From Lobosporangium transversale (lineage: Eukaryota > Mortierellomycota > Mortierellomycetes > Mortierellales > Mortierellaceae), in assembly GCF_002105155.1 (NCBI RefSeq), contig NW_019028983.1, positions 832,001 to 896,000 on the forward strand: a DNA stretch of 64,000 bases, written 5' to 3'. Shown here one piece after another: positions 1 to 11,022 of the stretch (positions are counted from its first letter, which is position 1; each line of letters starts with the position of its first letter). Under the pieces are notes generated by a model that ran no database searches, was not told the origin of the DNA, and saw only the letters and a list, made by a program, of their open reading frames with translations. The translations under genes and the position numbers were made by a program.

Positions 1-76
1 TGTATGTGGCATGCATTTTTTTTTACACATCTTGGGACAGATGGAGGAATAATTTTGAACATGCAATGTTAATTTA

Positions 77-819
77 TTACTTGACTTTGAGATCAACTTT
101 CCATGTTAGGGTGAGTTTTACAACGGTCTCGAAAGCGGCATTCTTAATTAAGACCTCGTTGACCAACTTTGTGATATCCCTATCATTAATCGGTGATACA
201 ACGGAGCTTGCAGTAAGAAGTCCACGCGAGACTTTAATGTACTACGAATATGTTTCAAAAATATGAAGCGCGGATATCTCGTTAGATGTGATTAAATCGG
301 TCATTAATATAAATATATGTATATATATTTTAAAACTCACTTCGGCATGAATATTGGTAAGAATGGCCCTATCCTTCTTGCCCAAGAGGGTAAATACTGC
401 GAGGCCGCCAACTGTTTCTCCAAAGGTAACTAATGCAGCTGCATGAACACATCTGAATGGGTTTGAAATATTTTTGGTTTCCTTTGGTTGAAAATAAAAT
501 GGAGAATTAAAATCCACATTCAACAATAATAAAACCTATTTTAAAAAACTCGTATAAAGCATACCTTCATAACACCACAGGCTTTGCCCTTTCTCAATTC
601 CGTAATGCGGAAGTTAATGGACCTGGAATATGGGTTGGCGAAACCAGCGACAGTTGAAAAGATCCAGCCTCTCATACGGATGGGCAAGAGTCCAACATTG
701 TTGAGGGCATCCCAGACTTGCAGGGGATCTCTCAAAGAACCCAGTTTTTTAGCAATAAAGAAGACGCCAGCGATCAGTCCTAAAAGGACCACGGATGCAA
801 GGACGAGTGTATGATCCAT
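77..819 (-). CDS. DUF4442 / PaaI-thioesterase-like protein
   Basis: Three exons: 565-819, 341-481 and 77-241. They join in frame to give 186 aa. Introns are GT-AG (donors gtatgc and gtgagt). The N-terminus has a hydrophobic segment (about residues 5-25, ending in FFIAKK). It is followed by the hot-dog-fold region with RNPF/VHAAAL-like residues (SNPFRCVHAAALVTFGETVGG), typical of DUF4442 proteins, which resemble PaaI thioesterases. This fits a membrane-attached acyl-thioesterase-like protein; the substrate cannot be told from sequence. The ATG at 819 is the first in the open frame and sits 367 bp from the divergent ISC1-type start. Family assignment is fairly sure, activity is inference. Confidence 0.8.
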
Positions 820-1186
820 TTATGCTTTCACTTTTGTGTTGTTTGTGATGTGTGCAAAGTCGTAGAGTATGTTAGTAGTGATCAGATCATATAATGTATT
901 GCAAAATAGTTTTTGTCCTCTTGTACAATCACCAGTTAAATCTACATTCGAGCACCACTTACCACGGGAATGAATGTGTAAGACAGGGCAGGAAGATGAA
1001 GAACCTGCCGTGCGATGGTTAAAGTAAGAAGCTTACATGACCTGATCTCTCTTTTAGGAGGCAGAAGCAAGGAAACGTGCACGTGTTGACTCCATTGAGT
1101 TTCCTTATTATTTTTTCTCTCCAAGAGCCTCATCTCTGTATTCAATTGACTCTTCCACTTTTTATTCACTTTTTACGACCAAGACT
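820..1186. promoter_or_regulatory. Divergent intergenic region, DUF4442 / ISC1
   Basis: This 367-bp spacer separates two divergently transcribed genes and must hold both promoters. I see no clear TATA box or other named element. A cttttaggaggcagaag stretch and short T/C-rich runs near 1110-1160 precede the ISC1-type start. Confidence 0.4.
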
Positions 1187-1280
1187 ATGGCAACTGAAAC
1201 CCAACTCTCAGTACTAACACTTAACTGCTGGTAGCGTAATATCCCGCAAGCGACTTTGAAAATCTTGATGCAATCATTTC

Positions 1281-1311
<31 letters not shown>

Positions 1312-2958
1312 GAAGCATGCTTTAGGCTATTCTTTTACATTTTTTAATATTTTTGCTATCTTTATCACCTCAATTTGACAGGGGCCTTAAATTTATCGCC
1401 AAAGATCGACAGGATCGCTTGACAGCCATTGGCCGCTATCTCGCAGATCCCGCACGCAGCTATGACATTGTTGGCTTACAAGAGGTCTGGGTATATGATG
1501 ATTACTTACGTATCAAGGACCTTGTCCGAGACACTTTTCCTTACACGAAACATTGGTACTCAGGGGTCCTGGGTTCTGGGCTGGTGATTCTATCAAGATT
1601 TCCAATTGTGAATACAACGATGCGTAGATTCGCATTGAACGGCGACCCATTCAAGTTTTATCATGGAGATTGGTTTGTTGGCAAATGTTTTGTTAGTGCC
1701 ATTGTCATGCATCCAACATGTGGTGAAATTGAGGTCTTCAATACTCATGTAAGTGGGCTTTTTTTTTTATATTTTTGTTTGGTTCTGTGCTTTGTGCCGT
1801 TGTTCATCCATAATTTACTATCCATAATAGCTTCATGCGGGATATGATAAAGTAGGCACCCCGGATTCTTATCTAGGTTGCCGTGTTGGTGAAGCCTGGG
1901 AGATGGGGTCTGTTGTCAAAGCTGCTACGACTCAGGGTCGCCATGTTATTTCGGTAAGCGATTATTTTCTTTTTACCAGTGGTATTTTTTAACACAATTC
2001 CCTCTTGAGTAAACATTACCCATGTCACCTGGTTATTGCACGTTAATTTTATTCATCACCCCTATTTTAATTATAGTTAGGTGACTACAATAGTGCACCT
2101 AACAGTCTGGTTGTACAACTCCTGACCAAGAGAGGAGGCTTGACGGATTCATGGAACAAAATCCACCCTGAACCTCGCAACCCAATTCCTAAAGGCCTCA
2201 CACCTGAAGAAGGCGTTTCTATCATGGGCGTAACCTGTGATACTCCTCTTAATACATGGTCAAAGCACACTTGGCTCAACTACTTAACCAACGACCCCAT
2301 TGGTGAACGGCTCGACTATATCTTTTACAAAGAGACCCCAGAGATGATATGTAACTCCGTCGAAGTTGCAGTTCGTGAACAAGTCTCTGGAATTGGAGCA
2401 TCCAACTCAGGTGTCAAAAACTATAGTGACCATTTCGGCGTTCATGCTAAATTCTCTATCAAGCCTGCTGTCTATCATTTTCAGGATCGGGTTTTGCCAG
2501 ATGCTTCAGTATATGCACAGGATAATGTAACCACCCTTCCGTCGGATGCCTTAACTATCGACACTCTGGAAGAGATTCTATTAATTTTGAAGCAGCATAG
2601 CAACAAAGCCAAGGCTCGGTCAAAACTCGAGTTGACGGTCATTGTGCCACTGGCTTTGATTGTAACCTTTGGTTTGATTATCGCCTTTTTCTGGATTCAA
2701 CCTCGCTGGGTCGCATTCATTATGGCGCTGATCCTCAGTGCATTTTCTTCTGGCTGGATTGTACATTTCCTATATGGTTTCCTGTACGGAGGAGAGACTG
2801 CTTCTTCCTTTACAAACACGATCCAGGAGGTCCAGACTGTTTTGGACTACAAGCTTCTGACTGAGCATGGCTCGAATTCCGTCAATGGAATGTCAAGGGG
2901 TAGCAGCAACACTCGATATAATGCTCATAGTCACCGACAAAGTCTTTTGCAAAAATGA
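1187..2958 (+). CDS. ISC1: Inositol phosphosphingolipid phospholipase C (neutral sphingomyelinase-like)
   Basis: Four exons (1187-1230, 1382-1748, 1831-1953, 2077-2958) give 471 aa in frame. The endonuclease/exonuclease/phosphatase (DNase I-like) fold is recognisable from LTLNCWGLK near the N-terminus, LQEVW (metal-binding Glu), FNTHLHAGY, GDYNSAPN and the C-terminal SDHFG with the catalytic His. Two hydrophobic helices near the C-terminus (LIVTFGLIIAFFW and AFIMALILSAFSSGW) match the membrane anchor of Isc1/nSMase enzymes. In yeast, Isc1 hydrolyses complex sphingolipids to ceramide at the ER and mitochondria. The short first exon is chosen because it alone supplies the conserved LTLNCW start in frame. 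Intron 1 holds a 28-nt poly(A) tract. The gene converges on the dynactin gene 229 bp downstream. Confidence 0.92.
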
Positions 2959-3186
2959 GGCAACTCTGCTCTCCCCTTTAGGACGTTGGGAGAGGGCGCA
3001 ATTCGACTCACTTGATACGAAAGAAATAGGAAGCACACTCCACTAGTCTAATATGTGATCATCATAATACCCAGTGATATATTTTATTTTGTATCTGTTC
3101 CGAATTTATTATTTCTTCATTCTGGTATGTGTTGATGCCAACTTTTTTTTTTAGTATAGTGTTGCAAAAAAGACCTTAGGTGTTGT

Positions 3187-4332
3187 CTAAGCTTGATTTC
3201 TGGACCTCTCTACTTCAGATACTTTCAGCTCTGCAGCAGCCAAAAGTCCATCCCAAGATAAGAACACTTCCGACAATGTATTAATCTATCAAAAAAAAAA
3301 AAAAAAAAAAAAAAAAAATTAGTGTGTGATGATGACCAGAATAAAATTTTTTTCTTCTTGACAAAGATGAGCATTTTACAAGGCTGTTGTAATCATCGAT
3401 GAGCTTGTTAATTTTGTCCGAGACATTATTGGTTTCTTGAAGCTGATTGACATGGATAGTTTCAAGCTTGGATAGAGCAGGGTAATGAGATTCGATGTCT
3501 AAATAACAGTAACAATTAGGACAGTGTCTATGATGGAAAAAAGAACAGATGCTTCCCTGCTACAACAAGTTCTTTTCTTCTTTTTTAATCAGACGGATTT
3601 CTTCTTTTTCAACTTTTATGAATACCCCTTACTTTTGAGTCCTCCGATTTCAGCACAAGGCTGTAAATTCTGAATTTCTTTGGATTCCTCTGATAACTTT
3701 TGAAGATCCTCTTGAGCAGCAAAAATTAATTCTGTCTTTGCTTGCAGCGTTAGCAATTCTCGATCCGGATGACTATCATATGGATTATTAATTAGTTTGG
3801 ATGATTCATCTATTGATATAGAGTATTGAAAAAAAAGTCAGACCAGTTCAGGAGATTATACTCAGCATATCTATTTCTTTTATGCATAGAACTATGACAT
3901 ATTCTGAAGATTGCGAGAGATGCACATACACTTTTGTAAGAATTCATCGATAGTTTTACGTTCTTTTATAGCCGCCCACAGTTTTGTCTCAGTTTGCTGG
4001 ACCCGCCTTGAAAGCGAACCTGGAGTATGGTTGACGTTGTTGGGCTGGCGATGATGATGGTGGCCGTGCCTATTACTACCTTGATGGTGACCCTGTTGAT
4101 GAGGTGGTGATGACGAGCCAACATCGTCTTTAGAAGCTTCTTCAATAGGACTCTCAGTTTCAGCGGCAGTCATAATTGCTTTGGAAGTTGGTGGAGGGGC
4201 AAGCAGTTTTTCAATTGCTCGAATACGTTGAGCAAGACTTTCCAAGTCTTGAATCTGAGGGTCCTGGCTTTCTTCCATGGCGGGCAATGATGCTGTGGGT
4301 GTTCCTGCGTTAGATGCTTGGGCCACAAGCAT
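3187..4332 (-). CDS. DCTN3: Dynactin subunit 3 (p24) family protein
   Basis: Four exons (3930-4332, 3633-3809, 3380-3498, 3187-3285) join in frame to 265 aa. The protein is mostly coiled coil: LESLAQRIRAIEKLL near the N-terminus, then a His/Asn/Pro-rich low-complexity stretch (about residues 60-105), then LSRRVQQTETKLWAAI. The last exons give PALSKLETIHVNQLQE, DDYNSL and then LSEVFLSWDGLLAAAE. These align with the C-terminal part of dynactin p24 (pattern IH...Q, YN, LS..F..WDE). p24 sits in the shoulder/sidearm of dynactin, the dynein cofactor. The last intron carries a 28-nt homopolymer run. The low-complexity insert is longer than in animal p24. The start at 4332 is the first ATG in the frame. 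Confidence 0.8.
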
Positions 4333-4547
4333 TAGCGATGTTTTTTTTTTGTTGCAAAGAATTATAATTAACTCAATGTGTGGATGGCCGCGAGTTCAAA
4401 AGCGAATTATCTGAACAGTTGTCCTGTGCGAGACCCAGGAACATACTCCACCCGTGATTTGTATGCTCTGTGATTTATCACACATTTTATTTGTGTAAAT
4501 TTAAATGCTCACACTCATCTTTATTCGATCCTTAAGCGCCTTTTTTT

Positions 4548-5065
4548 TTACATGAAATCGTCAAACTCATCATAATCGTTGCTATAATCCTTAGTATCGA
4601 TAACAGTATCGACTTTGGCAGTTGCCAACGATGGCTTATTGCTACCCTTCTTCTTGGTCTTTTGAGCTTCCTTAGCTGCTTTTTGCTTCTCGTTAGCTAA
4701 GGTTGTCAAAGTGCTGGCAAACTTGCGAACATCCACATCGCGGACACCCTGGGAAAGTTCGCGGAAAAGACCCTCCAAGAACGAAACATAGAGTCCTTGT
4801 TTCTGTTACAAATGAAAGTAGAAGAAGAATGGAAACGTTAGGAGAAAAAAAAAAAAAGGTGTAAAGTAATTCTTTTAGCAAGCTGTGCTTCATTCTTCTT
4901 TGACCATCTTCTTACTTCATGCTTCTGGATAAGGGCGACCAACTCTGTGGTAAACTCAGCAAACTGTTCCTTGGTCTTGGGCTTCATAGTTTCCAACTTG
5001 CTAGCAGAAGTGACGACTATAACCGGACATAACAAAACAATATTAAGTGTCTAAACCATTGTTGA

Positions 5066-5103
<38 letters not shown>

Positions 5104-6125
5104 TTCATCGGTGACTTTAACACCGCTAAAGAGATCAGCAGCATTTGCAATATCCGACTCAATAATAGCATTCTTTTCACGCTGGCGACGCTCAAATTTC
5201 TCCTCTTCGGTTTCATTCTCGGGTACAAGCTATAAGTAGTTGTTCAGCACAAATATTATATTAAAGATGTTAGGAAACAGGGGTTATGACCCTATACGCT
5301 TTTTTTTTTTTTTTTTTTTTTTTCCCTAAATGAAAACTTACAGCCCTCTTTTCCAATGCAGCCTGCTTCTTACGTTCGGCTTCGGCATTGCGCTGAGCAA
5401 TCTTCTCAGCCAAGGTTAGTTTAGGGGGCTTTGCAACAGGGGCCTTGACCTCAGGTTCAGATTCAGACTCACTGCTGGCATCCCAGTCTTCCTGTTGAGA
5501 GATAATAAAAAATGTGTATATATGAGCCACGCGTTATATATTAGCTCTTGATATACAATCATCGGTATGATGCATTTGATTGTATGGTCCTTCCATCAAT
5601 GGAATTCCCTAATATAAGAAATGCAGTCCTCTGTTTTCCATGACCATGAACTTGTGATCCTGCAGTGATTTGAATATCTGTAATGTTTTAATTGTTAAAG
5701 CAATAGATTTTCAATGTCGAGAATGATATTGGGCATTCCCGGAAGTCGCGTCTATCAATTTTTTTCTTTTTTAGAAGAAATGAAGGACTGTCAGATGCCC
5801 ATGTCAACGAACCTTGACGTCGTCCTCCTCGACATCCTCGTCATCCCACTGCTTCTTTGCGGGAAGAACCGGTGCTTCAATAACATCGTCCTTTTCTATA
5901 ATCGTATAATGGATTACTCAAATTAGTGTATTGATCTCGAGCAAATATGCAGATCTAAATATCTACACAATCCCTATCCATATCGTCAATATGAATAAAA
6001 ATGCAGGTTATTTTGTCGATATGACCATAATTGTTTCTTTCTTTTTTTTTTCCTTTCTTTTATATATACGTATATAAAGCATTATTATTTTCGCCAAAGG
6101 AAGAATACGCACCCCAGTCAGACAT
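4548..6125 (-). CDS. HCR1: Eukaryotic translation initiation factor 3 subunit J
   Basis: Six exons (6113-6125, 5813-5895, 5342-5491, 5103-5229, 4916-5016, 4548-4802) give 242 aa. The N-terminus is MSDWEKDDVIEAPVLP followed by the acidic WDDEDVEEDDVKEDWD block, the hallmark of eIF3j/Hcr1. Next come PKLTLAEKIAQRNAEAERKK, a central helical part and a C-terminal KDYSNDYDEFDDFM tail. eIF3j binds the 40S decoding centre and helps start-codon selection and ribosome recycling. The first exon is only 13 nt and codes MSDWE up to the splice. Two introns are packed with about 25-30 nt poly(T) tracts on the plus strand; in intron 4 the sense-strand poly(A) begins directly after the GT donor. Confidence 0.95.
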
Positions 6126-6259
6126 GATCGCTAAGTTTGAATTTGATTAATTGAAAGTAATTAAAGATGAATGACCTTTAAGGTTTGCATGTAATGGTTT
6201 TTTTCTTTGTTGATTTTCATAGTTGACAGCCACATAGATATAAACTTAAGGGTACATAG

Positions 6260-6373
6260 ACCGAAACGCCTGCAAAGGAAAAGGAACGCTTTCTCACACG
6301 TGCTGAAAGGAAGAATAGGCTCATTGCACAACAACGTGCAGCCATACGGTGGCAAAACGATGGATCGTCTTGA
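6260..6373 (+). pseudogene. Possible short coding relic, Lys/Arg-rich
   Basis: The stretch reads 37 codons to a TGA with protein-like composition (for example KEKERFLTRAERKNRLIAQQ, then IRWQND). It follows a catag that could be a splice acceptor, but no upstream exon was found. It may be the end of a small gene, a relic, or chance. No family recognised. Confidence 0.2.
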
Positions 6374-7343
6374 TGTAAAAGATAGGAGAGTACACACTTA
6401 CAGTACAAGAAATACCCTTTTCCAATAATTGCACTACCTGGCGTTTATTTTAAAGTGAACTCTTCTTTCCGCTCCTGCTCTTCGATCAAACCATGTAGCC
6501 TGTCCCTGCACAAGTTCTCTTATTATCTTGACTCCTTTTAACTTCACCCTATCTCCACCCTTACATTTCATGACATGTTTTTTGTCCATGGAACGTCTTT
6601 TATCAAACTTTGCTTTCTCCTTACTCTCATCCCAATAGCCACAGCCACCAAAACCCATCCGATATGCCAGAGATGCCCAGTGTGTATCTCTTGATTGTCA
6701 TCCAGCCAGAACGCACTCATCAATCTAACATTACCATTCCTAGAAGAAAGGCTGCTGCACCTATATAGGTGCCTATTATTACTTCTCCGCTAATGACGAC
6801 GATAAAGATCAGCTTTTGAATGATAGAGTATGTAATGCTAATAGTCAATAATCGGTCGAAAGCTGCTACTACCTATTGATCTGAGATTGCGGCTACGAAA
6901 GGATGTGGATGTATCCCTTTGCTTACTCTGATGACTGAGTCCTTTACCGAGTCTCGAAATTATTCTTTTACATTATACGCTAACAGTGGATATAAAGGTG
7001 AATCCTACTTTTAACTGTTTAAACAGCATTATGCAGTTGAATCTATCATACTCACTGCCAGTATTCGTATCATCCAAGGTCTTCTTGCATTCATTCCTGC
7101 CCCTATACACCTGTCAGATCAACCTTAAGTATTTTTTAGGATGAATATGGGCCTGGAAGCATTTTTAGCTGGTGACTGATGGCGGTATGCGCCATAAATC
7201 CGTGACTTATAGTTTTATAAAAAAAAATATAACCATCATGTTCTTTTATGTAAATAAAGACCCCTTTGTCAGATTTGATCTAAGAAAAAAGAAAGTTTAC
7301 TCAGACCAGCGATTTTGAGGATCTACTGGAATTCTCACGGAGC

Positions 7344-7410
7344 ACTGGTTTTAACTGGTCTTAACCAGTTAACAACCAGTTTAATCGGTTCTCACTGGTT
7401 AAATCGGTTA
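7344..7410. repeat. Cluster of inverted/direct ACTGGTT-like heptamers
   Basis: About seven copies of ACTGGTT, AACCAGT and AATCGGTT variants lie in 67 bp in both orientations, including the perfect palindrome TTAACCAGTTAA-like core near 7361-7372. They lie about 250 bp upstream of the SET/MYND start. They could be a transposon-end remnant or a clustered binding site. Confidence 0.5.
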
Positions 7411-7580
7411 ATTTTTGCTAATCAGGGTGCACTAAAACTGATTTTTTTTTAGGTATCTCACACTAAGACTGACAAAGTGGTTTGTGCTGTGTAGAAATAA
7501 CGAAAGACTACTTCCTGCACGTGCCTCGGTTCTAAAAGAGGCACAGAAGCTTAAAAGAGATCTTTCATGTTCTGTGAGAT

Positions 7581-7611
<31 letters not shown>

Positions 7612-7653
7612 GGCATTCAAAAAAAAACACACGCACGTATTAGAAAAGTAAAC

Positions 7654-10600
7654 ATGGACGTGACTCCGCAGAGCATTGCCGCCGCTACAGCTACTACCAC
7701 TACCCTAGAACAGGCAGCCGAACTTATGACGGCACCTCTAGAAACACCTGTGCGCTCAAACAACAGAGCGAAACGAAACTACCGTATCAAAAGCCGAGAC
7801 AGCAACTTGGAAGACGAGGATGGGAATCGGGACGGGGATCAGGATATAGATCAGACAGATGGTCCTGCGCAGTTGAATCAGCAGGAGCAAGCCTCTTTAG
7901 ATTCTTTGACATCGTCATCCCCATATATTCAATCTCAAAAGGCTCAAAATATCGCAGAAGTTTATCCTGGCCTAGCAAGGCTCAGTTTCTTGGATCAGGA
8001 TCAAGATCAAGGTTTGGGCAAGGGTAGTGACGGCGGAAGCGTGAATTCTTTCACAAATGTCTTGGAAACTAAAAAACAGAGACGTCCTTTCCAACAACAG
8101 CCTACTATGTCTCAAATTACCATTGAGGATCCCGATGACATTTCTAAAGTTGAAGATCAGAAGGAAAAAGAGATGCGGTCATTGAGCACAAGTTCGACCT
8201 CTACTTCGACCTCATCGAATGCAAAGTCAAAAGCCGTAGCCGTGCCCCCAGTGACTTCTCCAGCTGCTATGTCGTCAAAGTCGGGATCAGGATCAGGATC
8301 AAGTCTGTTTGAAATTAGAGAAACCGAATTGGAAGCCAAAGGCAGGGGTATCTTCTCAGCTGCTAATGAAATTCTTAAACCAGGTACACTAGTCTTCAAG
8401 GAGCTCGGATACTGCCAGGTTGTGGATGATGAATCTCTCTCACAAGTGTGTTCTACTTGCTTCAAGGACGTGAGGGATGAATTGGGCGAAGATGAGGCTT
8501 CTTCAGCCAGCGTAAACGGACAAAAAAAGCTTGTCCGGTGCGCAGGATGCAAAGTAGTGTGGTACTGTAACAAGGTATATCACTAGCAAGGGCTGCCAAA
8601 TATTCTGCTTGTAGCTCGCTATGGTATTTTACGTATCTAATTTTTTTTTTTTTTTTTTTTTTTATTACACTATTATGCAGGCGTGCCAGATCAAGGATTG
8701 GAAACTACACCATCAATTGGAATGTCAGGGTATCCAAAGATCAATGTCAAGCCCAGTTATGAAGGAGATCTGGACGAAACGCACTATTAATACAACTATC
8801 GCCAGAGCTCTCTGTCGATTGATTCGCCGACGCGAGCGCGTCAAGGCATCGAAAGCTTATAAGGTGGAACATGGAAAGATTGATAATTCCCAAAAGCAGG
8901 TCAATGAAGTGTACTTTTCTGGGCTTGATCAAAAGGAGGAAGAGTGGCTCGATGAATATGGATCTACATGGATTGAGCAATACCTTCGCACCTATGAGCA
9001 GGAGAAAACACCTGTAGCCGCAACTGCAACCAATAGTTCTTCACTGGGGACATTAGAGGAATCAAGTCCATTAGCAAAAACTCTTGCCATTGTTATGTCA
9101 TGTGTAGTAACACCTACAGAAGATCGAAATGTATTTTTAAAAAGCGTAAGAGAACCCTGCGTGAACGTCGAATCAGCTAGTGGTGATAGTGCATTGGATC
9201 TTTTACGAAAGTTGAATTCATATGGGTTCGCCATCACCAACATGGAAACAACTACAGCTGTCGGTCTAGCATTGTATGTTCAGTGCATACCATTTATGAA
9301 TCACTCATGCATACCCAACTGTGTTTACACATTCCGAGGTTCCCGAGTCGAATGCCGAGTCATTCGCGATATCCAGCCAGGAGAGGAAGTAAGGATAGCT
9401 TTGTAATGTTGTAAATATTTGAGCTTCAAGCTTTGAGTGTGATAACAAAGCAGAAAACTGGTTAATACTTTGTATCTGTTCGCATTTAACAGTTGACAAT
9501 TAGCTATATTGACCAGATCGGTACTACACAAGAGCGACAGAAACAACTGAAAGAACAATATCGTTTCACCTGTGATTGTCCGTTGTGTAAATATTATCCA
9601 GCCAATCCCCTGGCCCAGCCTGAAGATGGCCCATTGAGGCAAATCATTGCGGATCCACTATTTGAACCTAGGCTTGACCCTAAACAAGGCTTTGTCTGCT
9701 CTAACCTTTCATGTAAAGCTATCAACGGACCGAAATCAATCCTAGCTATTGATTCTCAACTTGCAATCTATAATAAGGTGGAGCTCAAATGCAGTAGCTG
9801 TGGACATTGCACGGAAATTACACAGGAGCTTGTTCAAGAGAATGAGAAGGAAGCACAGAAATTAATAGCAGAATTTGTGCGTGAAATGAATGGAGGAGTT
9901 GAAAGACAAATACCAAAATCAAACTCAAGGAACTTTGAATTGGCGAAAGTGAAGGCATCTTCTTCAGAAACACCATCTGAAGATACAAATAGCATGGAAA
10001 GGAAACCTGCTACTGCAGTCATTGGAGGTTTGAAGACAGTCCGAGAGCCATCTGCACGAGCTCTGAAGAATTTTCAGGATGCATTCAAGGTGATCACAGG
10101 AAGACCAACAAGTGACTCCGAAAAGGCAGTACCAGCTATTGATTCAGCACAAAGCATCTGTCGTAGCCATCTTCATCGACTTTCGCGCCAATTGATACAG
10201 ATTGGGTTTGATGAGGCAGTGAGTCACAAGAACTGGGTTTTTGCTTTACATCGATCGATCGAACTGGAGAGATTACTGAACGAGTCATATATTGGCCACC
10301 ATCCCTTGAAAGCGATCCAAGCATACTATACCTGTAAAATTGCTAACCTGTTGGCGAATTTGCTTTTGGAGGAATCTACTGTTGAGATTGAGGATAGTGA
10401 GGAGGAAAAGGATAAGGATTATGGCATGTTGGACAGCGATGACGAAGCGGACCTCAAGTTACTACGTGATGCAATGCGTAAGAATGGGACCGGATCTATG
10501 CAGGAACAACTATTAAGAAGAAAGCGGAAAGAAAATGAAGAGGGATCATCAACAGGGGAAGGAAATGCTGAAGATCGACGCAAGAAGCGTGTACAAGAAA

Positions 10601-10830
10601 AAGAAGTATCACGGACTCAAATTGAGTCCTCGCAACAGCTACAGCGATATCTCCAGTCACTTGTACCCAAGATTGAAGATCCCAAGATTCTAGTTCAAGT
10701 CCGGACATGTTGGGGTAAGGATGGCAAGCTTGGAAGCCGATACCGGTGTCTGATTGACTCGTTGAAACAGGCGCTGCATTATGCAGCATTGCCTTTTGTT
10801 TCACAAGAGCAGAAGCAAAAAACAATTTGA
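7654..10830 (+). CDS. SET and MYND domain protein (SMYD-like lysine methyltransferase)
   Basis: Three exons (7654-8574, 8681-9388, 9493-10830) give 988 aa. Residues 1-235 are low-complexity and probably disordered. A split SET domain follows. Its N-terminal part (IRETELEAKGRGIFSA...PGTLVF) is interrupted by a MYND zinc finger with Cys pairs in CSTCF, CAGCKVVWYC and a final HHQLEC. The SET core is FMNHSCIPNC followed by IQPGEELTISYID across the exon 2-3 junction, and the post-SET cysteines are CDCPLC. These are the AdoMet- and Zn-binding features of SMYD/Set5-like protein methyltransferases. The C-terminal 400 aa carry acidic patches and a helical part. Substrate unknown. It is roughly twice the length of animal SMYD proteins. 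It converges on SEC63, 192 bp away. Confidence 0.9.
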
Positions 10831-11022
10831 AAAGCAATATAAACTCATCTTAATAAATAAATGACCTTGGCATACAATATCAAGGAATCTGTTCAACATT
10901 GTAATCGAGGGGAACTTATTGTCAATACACCATTCTGTAATGTAATGCATCTAACAATCTCAGGACTCCAATGACGAAAGAAAGAATAGTATACTACGTT
11001 CATAAAATAAAAAATTTAAATT

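Larger units (their letters stand above)
6126..7653. other. Intergenic region, eIF3j to SET/MYND gene
   Basis: This is about 1.5 kb with no gene I can support. It holds the promoters of eIF3j (leftward) and the SET/MYND gene (rightward), a possible 37-codon coding relic at 6260-6373, a set of inverted and direct copies of an ACTGGTT-like motif at 7344-7410, and a 28-nt poly(T) run just before the SET/MYND start. Confidence 0.5.
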
